Of a stretch of 64,000 nt of DNA, positions 27,603 through 36,044 are shown piece after piece. The notes under the pieces were generated by a model. It was not told where the DNA came from, did no database searches, and worked only from the letters and a program-made list of their open reading frames with translations. Source of the stretch: Desulfosudis oleivorans (lineage in GTDB: Bacteria > Desulfobacterota > Desulfobacteria > Desulfobacterales > SURF-7); contig DYJD01000010.1 of NCBI GenBank assembly GCA_020723325.1, positions 62,001 to 126,000 of the forward strand, given 5' to 3'. The stretch's first letter is position 1. Each line of letters begins with the position of its first letter. Made by a program: the position numbers and the translations under genes.

Positions 27603-28898
27603 TTATGGCATCAGCTTTGAGCGGATCAGCCGGATGATATGGTCCAGCTCGTCTTCGCCGGCATGGGAAAAATCCAAGCGGTTGTTGCGCAGATAGGGCT
27701 GGAGGAATTGTCCGATATCGGCCGTGATCCCGCCGTATTGACCCATAAAAGCCATAAGCCTGGCCTGGACGCTGAAAATTTTTTGTTCAAACGGTTTGAG
27801 GATGAGGTAAGCATCGATTTGTTTCAGCATGGCTTCACGATCTTCCGGAAGCCGGCCGTTGATTTGCAACAGGTTGGCGGCGCTGTCGCTCACAAATTCC
27901 GTCTTGCAGCCGGTTTCTTCCACTAGTATGCGGATTTCCCGGACCAGGTCGGTTTCCGAAGCTTCGATAAAGGCACCGCTCTGGGCGGCTGCTTCCAGGG
28001 GCGTGCGCGGAAAGATTTCAAGGGAACGCAGGCGCACATAGTCCGGCGCCATGCGGGTGAGCACTGCGGCCGTATCTCGGGCATGGATTTCCGACCATTG
28101 TTTGCCGCCCAGGCCGGGCATGACATACACCGAGCAGGAAAGCCCGGCTTCTCTGGTTTTCAAACCAGCCTCAATATGCTCACTTGCACAGACGCCTTTG
28201 TCCATGAACTTCAGAACAGTGTCGCAGCCGGATTCCAGGCCGAAATGAATGCGATCCAAGCCGGCCAGACGCAATTCCAGAAGTTCGGCCGGGGAACGGA
28301 GCTTTGCCGCAGTCTGGGTGCGGCCATAGATGGTGAAGCGCAGCAAGGATGGAAATTGCGCTTTGATGTGATGGATGGTCCGGATCAGGAACTCAGGCGG
28401 GAGAATCAGCCCGTCAGCATCTCCCAGAAAACAAGTCTGACCGCCGGCCTTGCGCCAGGTCAAGATATGCTGGAAACTGTCCGCGAGGGTTGGTTTATCC
28501 TTGAACCAGGTCAGGAACCAGGCCAAACGCGGGTCCAAATCTTCAGGCAGGTCGGCCGCATCCTCCGTTTCCGGATTTTCCGGTGATGAAGTTTCCCGGG
28601 CTGCATGGATTCGTTCCAACAAGTCCTGAACTTGGGCCTCCGGATCACCCATGGCAAAACCCGGGATGATCCCGTGGTCCAGAAGCAGGTCATCGATTTG
28701 TTTGGCTCGCTGGATGTCTTCCAGTACATCCTCCTGGCTCCTTCGGTTGAAACGCGCCCCCAGTTTATACACCGGGCAGAATTTGCAGCGGTTCCAATGG
28801 CAGTTGCGCGTCAGCCGGAAGGTCAGACTGTAGTTTTCCGTGGGCGGGCGGATGGAGCAGATTTCAAAAGGCTCAATGGCGGCAAGGGCAGGGGGCAT
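27603..28898 (-). CDS. Radical SAM protein with CX4CX2C cluster motif
   Basis: The 431-residue protein has its cluster-binding cysteines as CHWNRCKFC (Cys33, Cys38, Cys41). The spacing is CX4CX2C, one residue longer than the usual CX3CX2C. GLESGC near residue 218 and a beta/alpha barrel pattern typical of the radical SAM core follow (RIHFGLESGCDTVLKFMDKG). The family of such LTRNCxWNRCxFCPxYK proteins occurs in anaerobes and is uncharacterised as far as I know. A C-terminal region of about 130 residues contains helical stretches. It is alone on its strand; the preceding USP gene converges with it. Confidence 0.83.
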   Translation of the reverse strand: MPPALAAIEPFEICSIRPPTENYSLTFRLTRNCHWNRCKFCPVYKLGARFNRRSQEDVLEDIQRAKQIDDLLLDHGIIPGFAMGDPEAQVQDLLERIHAARETSSPENPETEDAADLPEDLDPRLAWFLTWFKDKPTLADSFQHILTWRKAGGQTCFLGDADGLILPPEFLIRTIHHIKAQFPSLLRFTIYGRTQTAAKLRSPAELLELRLAGLDRIHFGLESGCDTVLKFMDKGVCASEHIEAGLKTREAGLSCSVYVMPGLGGKQWSEIHARDTAAVLTRMAPDYVRLRSLEIFPRTPLEAAAQSGAFIEASETDLVREIRILVEETGCKTEFVSDSAANLLQINGRLPEDREAMLKQIDAYLILKPFEQKIFSVQARLMAFMGQYGGITADIGQFLQPYLRNNRLDFSHAGEDELDHIIRLIRSKLMP

Positions 28899-28940
28899 GG
28901 AAAAGACCTTTTTCTATGTGAAACTTTATGTGAAACTCCG

Positions 28941-29017
28941 ACCTTGATCATCGTTTCGGCCGAATCGCGGCTGGAAGCCGCTCCCACAAAGGAGGATGGC
29001 CGAATGGATGATCAAGG
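28941..29017. repeat. REP-like element, copy A
   Basis: Outer inverted arms CCTTGATCATC (28942-28952) and GATGATCAAGG (29007-29017) enclose CGGCC/GGCCG and an inner hairpin GCGGCTGGAAGCCGC (28967-28981) followed by TCCCAC. The same design recurs at 35763-35842 and, more diverged, at 61627-61710; a variant lies at 11004-11048. Confidence 0.75.
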
Positions 29018-29027
29018 CTGAACCCCA

Positions 29028-29977
29028 TCATTTATTGCCTGCAACCGAAAATCCAAACGGAATTTTCAGATTGAAAATGATATCCGGTGCATCATCACCA
29101 AAGCCGAAATAAATACGCGGGCTGACCAATACCCGGCTGATTTTAAAACCGAAGCCGAAATTAAACATGGTAATTGCTGTTTCGTTTATGGGTATTGATC
29201 CGATATTATAAATATATTCTCCGTCAAAAGAATAGGAATAATCAAGCCCGACCAGATAGGAAATGGATTCTCCGATGGAACCGGTGAGGCCGAGTTCCAC
29301 TTGCAGTTCGCTGCCTGGTTTGACTTTTTTAAGCAATTGACCATAAAGTTTTTTTTCACTTTCTCAGTCAGATTATAGGAGTATTGTAGGTTGCAGAAGG
29401 GGGTAACAGGGTTGAAGCGTTTACTTATAGTTACTCCGCCGATATAGGAATTGTAACCCCTGCTTGTGGCAATTTCCTCTTGAGGGTCTAATTCATAAGG
29501 GCTTTTGCCGCCTTTAAATCGGTATCCCAGGATGAAATTCACCAAAGGTATATCCTCATTGGATTCTGTTATTTGAATTTTGGTGGCGACAAGTATGTCC
29601 CCCAAGTCGCTGACTTGGTCATCTCCGTCATATTCATAGCGATAGTTTTTGTATACGAAAGGGATATTTGTGAACAATGAGATCCGGTTGATTGGAGTGT
29701 AACTGATCAATAATGAATTTTCAATCTCTATACGATCGACTTCCTGGGGCTTTGAAAGGCGAGCGTAATAGTAATCGTAATAGTTAAGGAATGGATAATC
29801 CGACTCAGGCTTGGTGTCACGGTCAAAAAGTAATTGACAATTATATTCAAATCCAAGCACACCTGCTTCCGTGGGTGTGTATACAAATCCGATTCCGGCC
29901 AGCAGGTCTTTATTCTCCATTGATAAGGCGATTGAAGAATAAAGCATCAATAAGATAGTCCAAATCAGTTTTTTCAT
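29028..29977 (-). pseudogene. Outer-membrane barrel-like protein, frameshifted in an A8 tract
   Basis: Reading on the minus strand from ATG 29977, the protein begins MKKLIWTILLMLYSSIALS (signal peptide) and is similar throughout to the next paralogue at 30157-31104. The frame breaks in a run of eight A (plus-strand T, 29349-29356), just after LQYSYNLTEKVKK. With nine A the frame would continue through LYGQLLKKVKPGSELQVEL to the natural end PFGFSVAGNK. The joined product would be about 316 residues, like its neighbour. It could be a pseudogene, a phase-variable gene or a slippage product. The fold looks like a beta-barrel of the phenol-degradation MetA/transporter type; the function is unknown. 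Confidence 0.75.
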
Positions 29978-30156
29978 TTTTGCCTTTCCTGAATTCTTAA
30001 GTTGTTTTTCATTTCCGGCATAAAATCCTCACAAATCATGGTTCTGGATCTGGGTCAATATGGTTTCAGGTTTGAAGTCCTGGATAGCGACCCCGACGCT
30101 GATAATGGACAGAATCGCTCCCATCTCATATGAACAGTTACCATTGCGCTGGCAAG

Positions 30157-31104
30157 TCATTTTTTGCTTGAAACAGAAAATCCAAACGGAATTTTCAGAT
30201 TGAACATGAAATCCGGTGAATCATCGGTCATACCAAAGGAGATACGGGGACTGATCAGTACTCGACTAATCTTGAATCCGGCACCGAGATTGATCAAGGC
30301 GATCACTTGCCCATCATCAAACGGTAGTGATCCGGTGACATAGTTATAGTCAGATTCTGAACTATAATAATATTTTCTTTTGAAACAATTTGTATAATCG
30401 ATGCCGGCCAGATATGAAATGGTTTCTGAAATCGAACCGGTTAGGCCTAGTTCCAACTTCAATTCACTACCCGGTCTCATTTCTTTAACAAAATAATGAT
30501 GATAATCAAAGCCGGTTTTTTCGTTCAGATGATAAGAATACTGAAGGTGGCAAAATGGCGTGACCGGATCAAAGTTTTTGCTGATGGCTATTCCTCCGAT
30601 TATTGACTGATAACCCCGACCTGTTTTTTGGATTCCATGAAAATATGAGCCTTGTCCTGTGTTAATGCGGTATTCCAGCAGAAAGTTCACCAATGGCAAG
30701 ATGTTATTCGGTTCTGTTACTTGTATTTTCATACCGACTTTAATGTCTCCAAACCAGAATTCTGATAGATAATCATAATGATAGTTGTATCTATAATCAT
30801 CAATTGCATACACACAGGGAATATTTGTGAATAGAGAAACTCGGTTAACCGGATTGAAGCCGATTAGAAACGCATTTTCGATTTCTCCCCGATTTATTCT
30901 ATTTCGTGAATTGGACTCTTTATAAAAATTGTCGAGCAGACGATCATGATAATATCGGAACTGCAAATTATATTCGCCCCCCAAAATACCGCCTTCCACC
31001 GGTGTATACGGAAATCCGATCCCGGCCAGCAGGTCGGTATTCTCCATGGATAGGGCGGTTGCAGGGCAAAGCATCAAGACAATGATCCAGATCAGTTTTT
31101 TCAT
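30157..31104 (-). CDS. Outer-membrane beta-barrel-like protein (paralogue, intact)
   Basis: The 315-residue protein has a signal peptide (MKKLIWIIVLMLCPATALS) and then many short amphipathic strands with aromatic ends (YNLQFRYYHD, FCHLQYSYHLNEK, KLELGLTGSISETISYLAG, RVLISPRISFG). It ends in MFNLKIPFGFSVSSKK, which suggests an outer-membrane barrel. It is a tandem copy of the gene at 29028-29977. Not only the genes but also the DNA just upstream of each (TTTTTGCCTTTCCTGAATT, TCACAAATCATG) is alike, so the whole unit was duplicated. No terminal motif for a sorting system is seen. Confidence 0.7.
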   Translation of the reverse strand: MKKLIWIIVLMLCPATALSMENTDLLAGIGFPYTPVEGGILGGEYNLQFRYYHDRLLDNFYKESNSRNRINRGEIENAFLIGFNPVNRVSLFTNIPCVYAIDDYRYNYHYDYLSEFWFGDIKVGMKIQVTEPNNILPLVNFLLEYRINTGQGSYFHGIQKTGRGYQSIIGGIAISKNFDPVTPFCHLQYSYHLNEKTGFDYHHYFVKEMRPGSELKLELGLTGSISETISYLAGIDYTNCFKRKYYYSSESDYNYVTGSLPFDDGQVIALINLGAGFKISRVLISPRISFGMTDDSPDFMFNLKIPFGFSVSSKK

Positions 31105-31497
31105 TTTTGCCTTTCCTGAATTTCTGAGTTTTTTTGGTCAAAAAAATTCACAAATCATGAATAGGTATGTCCGTCAACTTGGTTTTTAGGGGAGGGGAAT
31201 CGATTTTTTTCCGACCCCGATTCCGATAGCGACCCCGACCCCGATGATGGACGGAATCTTCTCAGTCCTATAGCCCCTAAGAATCAGTCGACTTGTGAGT
31301 AAAAATGGTTCATCTCTTCCATGCCGCCTCTCGGGGTCGGGGTCGCTATCGGAATCGGTATCGAGTTTTTTTTTGATCCTGCTCCCCGATATAAAAGGCC
31401 GGTCATTCCCCGTCATTTAATTTAATGAATAGGGACTACCAAGATCCGGCTGATTATGGTAAGAGCCGGTTATCCAAATCAGGATGAAAGGGTTGTT
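31105..31497. other. Repeat-bearing intergenic region before murJ
   Basis: This 393-base gap holds the duplicated 5' region of the outer-membrane paralogue, a pair of inverted 6-bp-periodic repeats (31211-31366) and the ribosome site GGATGAAAGGG for murJ. I see no ORF or strong promoter. Confidence 0.5.
31211..31366. repeat. Inverted pair of 6-bp-periodic repeats
   Basis: Two copies of a 35-40 base sequence made of hexamers such as GGTCGG, TATCGG and CTATCG lie in opposite orientation, at 31211-31250 and 31331-31366, about 80 bases apart. The core shared by copies is CGGGGTCGGGGTCGCTATCG. A degenerate copy is at about 30083-30101. Confidence 0.75.
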
Positions 31498-33063
31498 ATG
31501 CCGTCGGAAAAGAAGCACATCGCCCGGGCCGCGGGCATTCTGGGTTTTGCCACGATTCTGTCCCGGATCATGGGCATGGTGCGGGATATGGTGGTCTCCC
31601 GCCTGTTCGGGGCCGGTATGGCAACGGATGCCTTCTTTGCTGCTTTTCAGATTCCCAACATGCTGCGCCGGTTTTTTGCCGAGGGGGCCCTGACCTCTGC
31701 CTTTGTTCCGATTTTTTCCGAATGCTACACCCAGAAAGGGGAGCAATCAGCCCGTGAGCTGGCCAATACCTGCTTCACCCTTTTGACCATGATCATGGCC
31801 GGGGTGACCATAATCGGGATTCTGCTTTCACCCTATATCGTCACCATCATGTTTCCCGGCTTCCGCAGCGACCCTGCCAAATTCGGCCTCACGGTCTTGT
31901 TGAACCGCCTCATGTTCCCGTATATCTTTTTTGTAAGCCTGGTGGCCCTTTGCATGGGTATCCTGAATACCGTCCGGCATTTTTTTACCCCGGCCATTTC
32001 CACGGTATTTCTCAATCTTTCCATGATCGCCTGCGCGCTTTTGTTGCACACTCATTTTGCCATACCCATCCTGGCCCTGGCCGTGGGAGTGCTCCTGGGA
32101 GGCTGCCTGCAATTGTTGCTGCAATTGCCCACCCTTTACCAAAAAGGCTTTCCCATCCGTTTCCGCTTTGATCCCCGGCATCCGGCGGTGCGGCGCATCG
32201 CCCTGCTCATGGGCCCCTCCGTATTCGGCGTGGGCGTGTATTATCTGAATTTGACCGTCAGCAATATCCTGGCCTCCCTCCTGCCACAGGGGAGTGTGTC
32301 CTATCTTTACTATGCCCAGCGACTGTTCGAATTCCCCCAGGGCATTTTCACGGTTTCCCTGGCCCAGGCAGTGCTGCCTTCCATGAGTCGCCAGGCCAGT
32401 AGCGGGGATATGGCGGCTTTCAAGGAATCCTTGTCCTTTGGCCTTAAATTGGTGCTGTTCATCACCATTCCGGCCACTGTGGGGCTCATGGTCTGTTCAA
32501 CCCCGATTTTCAGCCTGCTGTTCATGGACGGCGCTTTTGACTATGAGAAAACCCTGCGATCGGCCGAAGCGCTTTTTGCATATGCCGCAGGACTAACCCT
32601 GGTGGCCATGGTGCGCATCCTGGTGGCGGCTTTTTACTCTCTGAAGGATACTAGGACACCGGTGAAGATCGCTTTTGCTGCCTTCATTTTGAATGCCTTG
32701 TTCGGCCTGGCTCTGATGGGTCCCCTGAAACACACTGGACTGGCCTTGGCTTCTAGTCTTTCGGCCTTGTGCAACATGATCATGTTGATTTGGTACCTGC
32801 GGCGGAAAATCGGCCCTTTCGGCGGTCGGGCGGCCCTAACCACAGGAATCAAAGCGTTGATGGCCTCTTTGCCCATGGGGCTGGCCGCATATTATGGAAC
32901 TGGTTTGGCGGATTGGTCACTGACAGGTCATAAACTGCAAAAAGCCGGCATACTGCTGGCCACTATTGCCATCAGCGCCGGCCTTTTTTTTGTTGCAGCC
33001 CAGCTCCTTCGTTGCGAAGAAGCCCGGGAGATCACGCGGCAAGTAAAAAAACGTCTGGGTTGA
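31498..33063 (+). CDS. murJ: Lipid II flippase MurJ
   Basis: I choose ATG 31498 (521 residues) because AAAGGG precedes it; an in-frame ATG at 31456 has no such site. The protein is polytopic with about 14 membrane segments, begins ARAAGILGFATILSRIMGMVRD and contains FGAGMATDAFFAAFQIPNML and RRFFAEGALTSAFVPIF. These are typical MurJ/MviN motifs. MurJ flips the peptidoglycan precursor lipid II across the inner membrane. The length is normal. It stands alone between repeats and a small convergent gene. Confidence 0.94.
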   Translation: MPSEKKHIARAAGILGFATILSRIMGMVRDMVVSRLFGAGMATDAFFAAFQIPNMLRRFFAEGALTSAFVPIFSECYTQKGEQSARELANTCFTLLTMIMAGVTIIGILLSPYIVTIMFPGFRSDPAKFGLTVLLNRLMFPYIFFVSLVALCMGILNTVRHFFTPAISTVFLNLSMIACALLLHTHFAIPILALAVGVLLGGCLQLLLQLPTLYQKGFPIRFRFDPRHPAVRRIALLMGPSVFGVGVYYLNLTVSNILASLLPQGSVSYLYYAQRLFEFPQGIFTVSLAQAVLPSMSRQASSGDMAAFKESLSFGLKLVLFITIPATVGLMVCSTPIFSLLFMDGAFDYEKTLRSAEALFAYAAGLTLVAMVRILVAAFYSLKDTRTPVKIAFAAFILNALFGLALMGPLKHTGLALASSLSALCNMIMLIWYLRRKIGPFGGRAALTTGIKALMASLPMGLAAYYGTGLADWSLTGHKLQKAGILLATIAISAGLFFVAAQLLRCEEAREITRQVKKRLG

Positions 33064-33070
33064 TCTACTC

Positions 33071-33364
33071 TTATTTGGTGGGTACGTTCTCGTCTTTTAC
33101 TCTGGCAAGCTCGCTTTCGTCTTCGATGACGTCTTCACCGTCGGGCGCGACGGAGATGATATGGGCCTTATTCAGAATGACGACTTTGGTTCCTCCCTGG
33201 GCGGTTACGCCATAAAGAGTGATAAAGGGGTTTTTGCCTTTAACGAACATGTCGCTGAGCCGATCAATAGGCTCGCATTCGCCTTTAAGGTTTATTTTGC
33301 CTCTATATCGAACACCATTGGTCGCTTCAATGATGACGTTTACATTCCTTTTGTATTGCTTCAT
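33071..33364 (-). CDS. Small protein, possible DUF6812 type
   Basis: The start is ATG 33364: GGGAGG lies six bases upstream, whereas the in-frame TTG at 33370 overlaps that site. The 97-residue product is predicted all-beta (NVNVIIEATNGVRYRGKINL, NPFITLYGVTA, GTKVVILNKAHIISVAP) with an acidic tail, and no cysteine cluster or membrane segment. It resembles short Desulfobacterota proteins of the DUF6812 type as I recall them. The role is unknown. It converges with murJ, eight bases away. Confidence 0.65.
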   Translation of the reverse strand: MKQYKRNVNVIIEATNGVRYRGKINLKGECEPIDRLSDMFVKGKNPFITLYGVTAQGGTKVVILNKAHIISVAPDGEDVIEDESELARVKDENVPTK

Positions 33365-33454
33365 CGTCAACCTCCCTGAGCACGAATGATATAGACGGCG
33401 TTCAAAGCATTTTTTCGCGGTAAAGTATATTCAAGGGGCGATGAAGTGTCAATG

Positions 33455-34624
33455 TTAATCATCGATAATTGTCAATTCAAGGGGCGTTTTGCACAGCATT
33501 TCACCGCCGGAAGCCGTTACCCGCACCGGACATTCCAGGCGCATGCCGCCAACCCCGGGCACATTGATCACCAGGGCCGCCACTTCCACCACATTTTCCT
33601 GCAGGACCACATCCCGGAACTCGTCGCTGTTCACGATGGCCGGGTACCATTCATGGCCGATCACTCCCAGGCCATGACCGAAAGCCGGCAGGGTGTAGGC
33701 TGCGTAGCCGGAAGCACTGACGCTTTCATTGGCCGCCTGCCAGACCTGGCCCACGGTATTGCCGGCTTTGAATGCGGAAATCAGGATTTCAGCGGCACGC
33801 ACATAGGCCTCGGCCAGTTTGCGCTGTTCCGGGCTCGGCTGGCCGATGATGTAGTTATGGGACAGATCGGAATAATATTGCTTGTAAGTGGGGTGCATAT
33901 CAATCAGAATGTTTTCCCCGCGCTGCACGATTTTTTCCGAGGGTGGCGTGCACCCGCCCATGTTGTACCAGGTGCGATGGCCTGAGGCGATCTCGTTGGA
34001 GCCGGTCACGGGCCAATGAAATTCACTACCCAGCCTGCGCATCTCCAGCTCACCGATGCCGGCGATCTCCATCTCGCTGATGCCCACATACAGGGCCTCC
34101 CTGGTGCGTTCCTGGGCCGCGTCGGCAATGGCCGCGGCCTGGCGCATGAGCTTGATTTCTCCGGGCTCCTTGACAAAGGTGACCTCATCCATCAGATCCA
34201 GGGCGTCCACGAATTTGGCCTGGGGCAATTGTTCCTTCAGATAAGCGTATTCCGTGGCGAACAGATACCCGGCAATCAGGCGCGGGGAATGGCCCAGTTC
34301 AACGCCGATGACGCCTTTTTCAAAACCTTGGGCCTTGATTTGCCGGACCGTGGTTTCCCAAAGCTCCATGCCGGGCAGGGGCGCGCACGGCACGATTTCG
34401 GCAAGCCAGGAATCATCCTTGATGCGTTCGGCATCCATCACCAGGGTGTTCAAACCCACATAACCGTCCTTTGACACCTGTGCCACGCTGCGCCAGGGCA
34501 CAAAAGCGCCGGCAATGTAATTGGTGCTGACCCCGCGGGTGCCCAGGAACAGGTCAAGGCCCCGTTTGGCCATGGCGTCTCGGATTTTTTGAATGCGGCC
34601 GGGGTAATCAATATGAATGTTCAT
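33455..34624 (-). CDS. M24-family metallopeptidase (Xaa-Pro aminopeptidase type)
   Basis: The 389-residue protein has an N-terminal creatinase-like domain (about residues 1-150) and a pita-bread M24 domain. Metal ligands appear in ILIDMHPTYKQYYSDLSH (two Asp), AFGHGLGVIGHEWYP (His) and later Glu positions (VVEVAALVINVPGVGGMRLEC). It may cleave X-Pro peptides, but creatinase-type or other C-N hydrolases share this fold. It is coupled by a 4-base overlap to the upstream TetR gene, which probably controls it. Confidence 0.85.
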   Translation of the reverse strand: MNIHIDYPGRIQKIRDAMAKRGLDLFLGTRGVSTNYIAGAFVPWRSVAQVSKDGYVGLNTLVMDAERIKDDSWLAEIVPCAPLPGMELWETTVRQIKAQGFEKGVIGVELGHSPRLIAGYLFATEYAYLKEQLPQAKFVDALDLMDEVTFVKEPGEIKLMRQAAAIADAAQERTREALYVGISEMEIAGIGELEMRRLGSEFHWPVTGSNEIASGHRTWYNMGGCTPPSEKIVQRGENILIDMHPTYKQYYSDLSHNYIIGQPSPEQRKLAEAYVRAAEILISAFKAGNTVGQVWQAANESVSASGYAAYTLPAFGHGLGVIGHEWYPAIVNSDEFRDVVLQENVVEVAALVINVPGVGGMRLECPVRVTASGGEMLCKTPLELTIIDD

Positions 34625-35223
34625 GTTTCCTCCTTGCGGATGGGATTGGCCAGCAGGCCGGTTAAAATCAGTTCAAGCCCTTCGTCGAACATCTGTTGGG
34701 TCAGGTCCGGATCGGATTTGACATAGGTTTTAATGATGAGCATGACATAAACCGAATAAAGCAATTCGGCCACATGCTCCACATTTATGGGGCGAAAGAT
34801 TTTTTGCTCCACACCTTTTTGCAGGATGGCTTTGATCAAGGCTATGGAAGCTGTGTCAATATCCGGAAAACGCTGCTTGCGGGGCGACAAAGGGAAAATG
34901 GTGGGATCATTGATCAGAAGCTTGCGCAAATCCTTGTCTGCAGCCAGATAGCCATACCCCTTGCGGCCCATGATGAGGAATTGCTCGATGACATCTTCTG
35001 TTTGTTCGACCGCATCGAATACTTTGTGCTGCCAGCGGCGGATGGCGTGGGCCACGGCTTTTTCGTATAAATCCAGTTTATCCTTGACATAGCGGTACAG
35101 GGTTCCTGTGGCCATGTCCAGTTCCGCAGCGATGTCTTCCATGCGGGCGCGGCGCAGGCCGTAGCGCGCGAACACTTTCAGGGCAGCCTCAAAAATTTGT
35201 TCCGGTGTGGTCTTTTTTGCCAT
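34621..35223 (-). CDS. TetR/AcrR-family regulator
   Basis: The 200-residue protein has the TetR N-terminal HTH (ALKVFARYGLRRARMEDIAAEL followed by ATGTLYRYVKDKLDLYEKAV) and an all-helical ligand domain. It is transcribed just ahead of the M24 peptidase gene with ATGA overlap, so it probably regulates this unit. The A/T-rich hairpin of ATATGAAAATATG repeats just upstream (about 35225-35275) may contain its promoter. Confidence 0.9.
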   Translation of the reverse strand: MAKKTTPEQIFEAALKVFARYGLRRARMEDIAAELDMATGTLYRYVKDKLDLYEKAVAHAIRRWQHKVFDAVEQTEDVIEQFLIMGRKGYGYLAADKDLRKLLINDPTIFPLSPRKQRFPDIDTASIALIKAILQKGVEQKIFRPINVEHVAELLYSVYVMLIIKTYVKSDPDLTQQMFDEGLELILTGLLANPIRKEET

Positions 35224-35260
35224 AATTCAAAATGAAAATATGAAAATATGAATTAATTTT

Positions 35261-35746
35261 TCATTTTTTCATATCAGGGATGATGATGGTTGTCAAGGCA
35301 TGAATTAATACATGGAACACGGCTTGATAGATCCGCGGATCTTCAGATGCCCGCGGGCCGGCCACGTTCAATGTCCGGACGCCGCTTTCCGCCAGCCATT
35401 CCTGCAGCAGAGCGGCGGCATGTTCCAAGGCTAGTTTGTTGAGATTGAGATGCAGACAGGGCTTGCAATGCTTCAGGGCCAGGGTTTCCGTGAGTTTGGA
35501 ACCGCCCAGGAGTTTACCGTGGGAAACGATCAGGGTGGCGTCGGCATCCAGGACGTTTTGTTCAGTGCGTTTGGGATATGAAGTGGTGGGCATTTCCCTG
35601 AGCTTGTATCGGGCAGGCAAGGGGCCGGCCTCGGTCCGACGACCCTTGGGGATCGAGCCGCCATGGGGGATTCCCAGATGAATGGCGGCATCCAGACCGG
35701 CCTGGTCTGCGCCGGTCTGACCGCCGGAAATGATTTTTTTCAGCAC
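35261..35746 (-). CDS. YpsA-like / putative molybdenum carrier protein
   Basis: The 161-residue protein begins LKKIISGGQTGADQAGLDAA, the hallmark of the YpsA-like/putative molybdenum-carrier family with a Rossmann-like fold. It goes on with DADATLIVSHGKLLGGSKLT and LNVAGPRASEDPRIY. The family is thought to bind a nucleotide or nucleotide-derived ligand, and its role is not settled. The reading frame ends inside an A/T-rich inverted repeat. Confidence 0.82.
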   Translation of the reverse strand: MLKKIISGGQTGADQAGLDAAIHLGIPHGGSIPKGRRTEAGPLPARYKLREMPTTSYPKRTEQNVLDADATLIVSHGKLLGGSKLTETLALKHCKPCLHLNLNKLALEHAAALLQEWLAESGVRTLNVAGPRASEDPRIYQAVFHVLIHALTTIIIPDMKK

Positions 35747-35762
35747 AGGGATTTGTCCTTTT

Positions 35763-35842
35763 AGGCCTTGTCAACGCTTCAACCGAATCGCGGCTGGAAG
35801 CCGCTCCCACCATGGAGGGCGATCGTAGCTAGGATCAAGGCC
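35763..35842. repeat. REP-like element, copy B
   Basis: Outer arms AGGCCTTG (35763-35770) and CAAGGCC (35836-35842) enclose the hairpin GCGGCTGGAAGCCGC (35790-35804) and CTCCCACCATGGAGGG. It is the same design as 28941-29017. Confidence 0.72.
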
Positions 35843-35963
35843 ATCCGTTGGTTTTTTCGATTTCACCAATTTTTCATGATTAATTCATTTTCGCTTCATT
35901 GCTCCTATGCATAATCGCCTCAGAGGTCAAGGGGTTTTGCGGCCAGATCAAAGGCGTTTGGTT

Positions 35964-36000
35964 TTCGGGGTCGGGGTCGCTATCGGTATCGGGGTCGAGG
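35964..36000. repeat. Single 6-bp-periodic repeat
   Basis: One copy of the hexameric repeat (CGGGGTCGGGGTCGCTATCG, then GTATCGGGGTCGAG) lies just upstream of the ribosome site AAGGAGGA of the VIT/VWA gene. Confidence 0.7.
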
Positions 36001-36044
36001 TGATAGTCGATTAAACAAGTCAAAGCTCTTAAGGAGGAAGAAAC

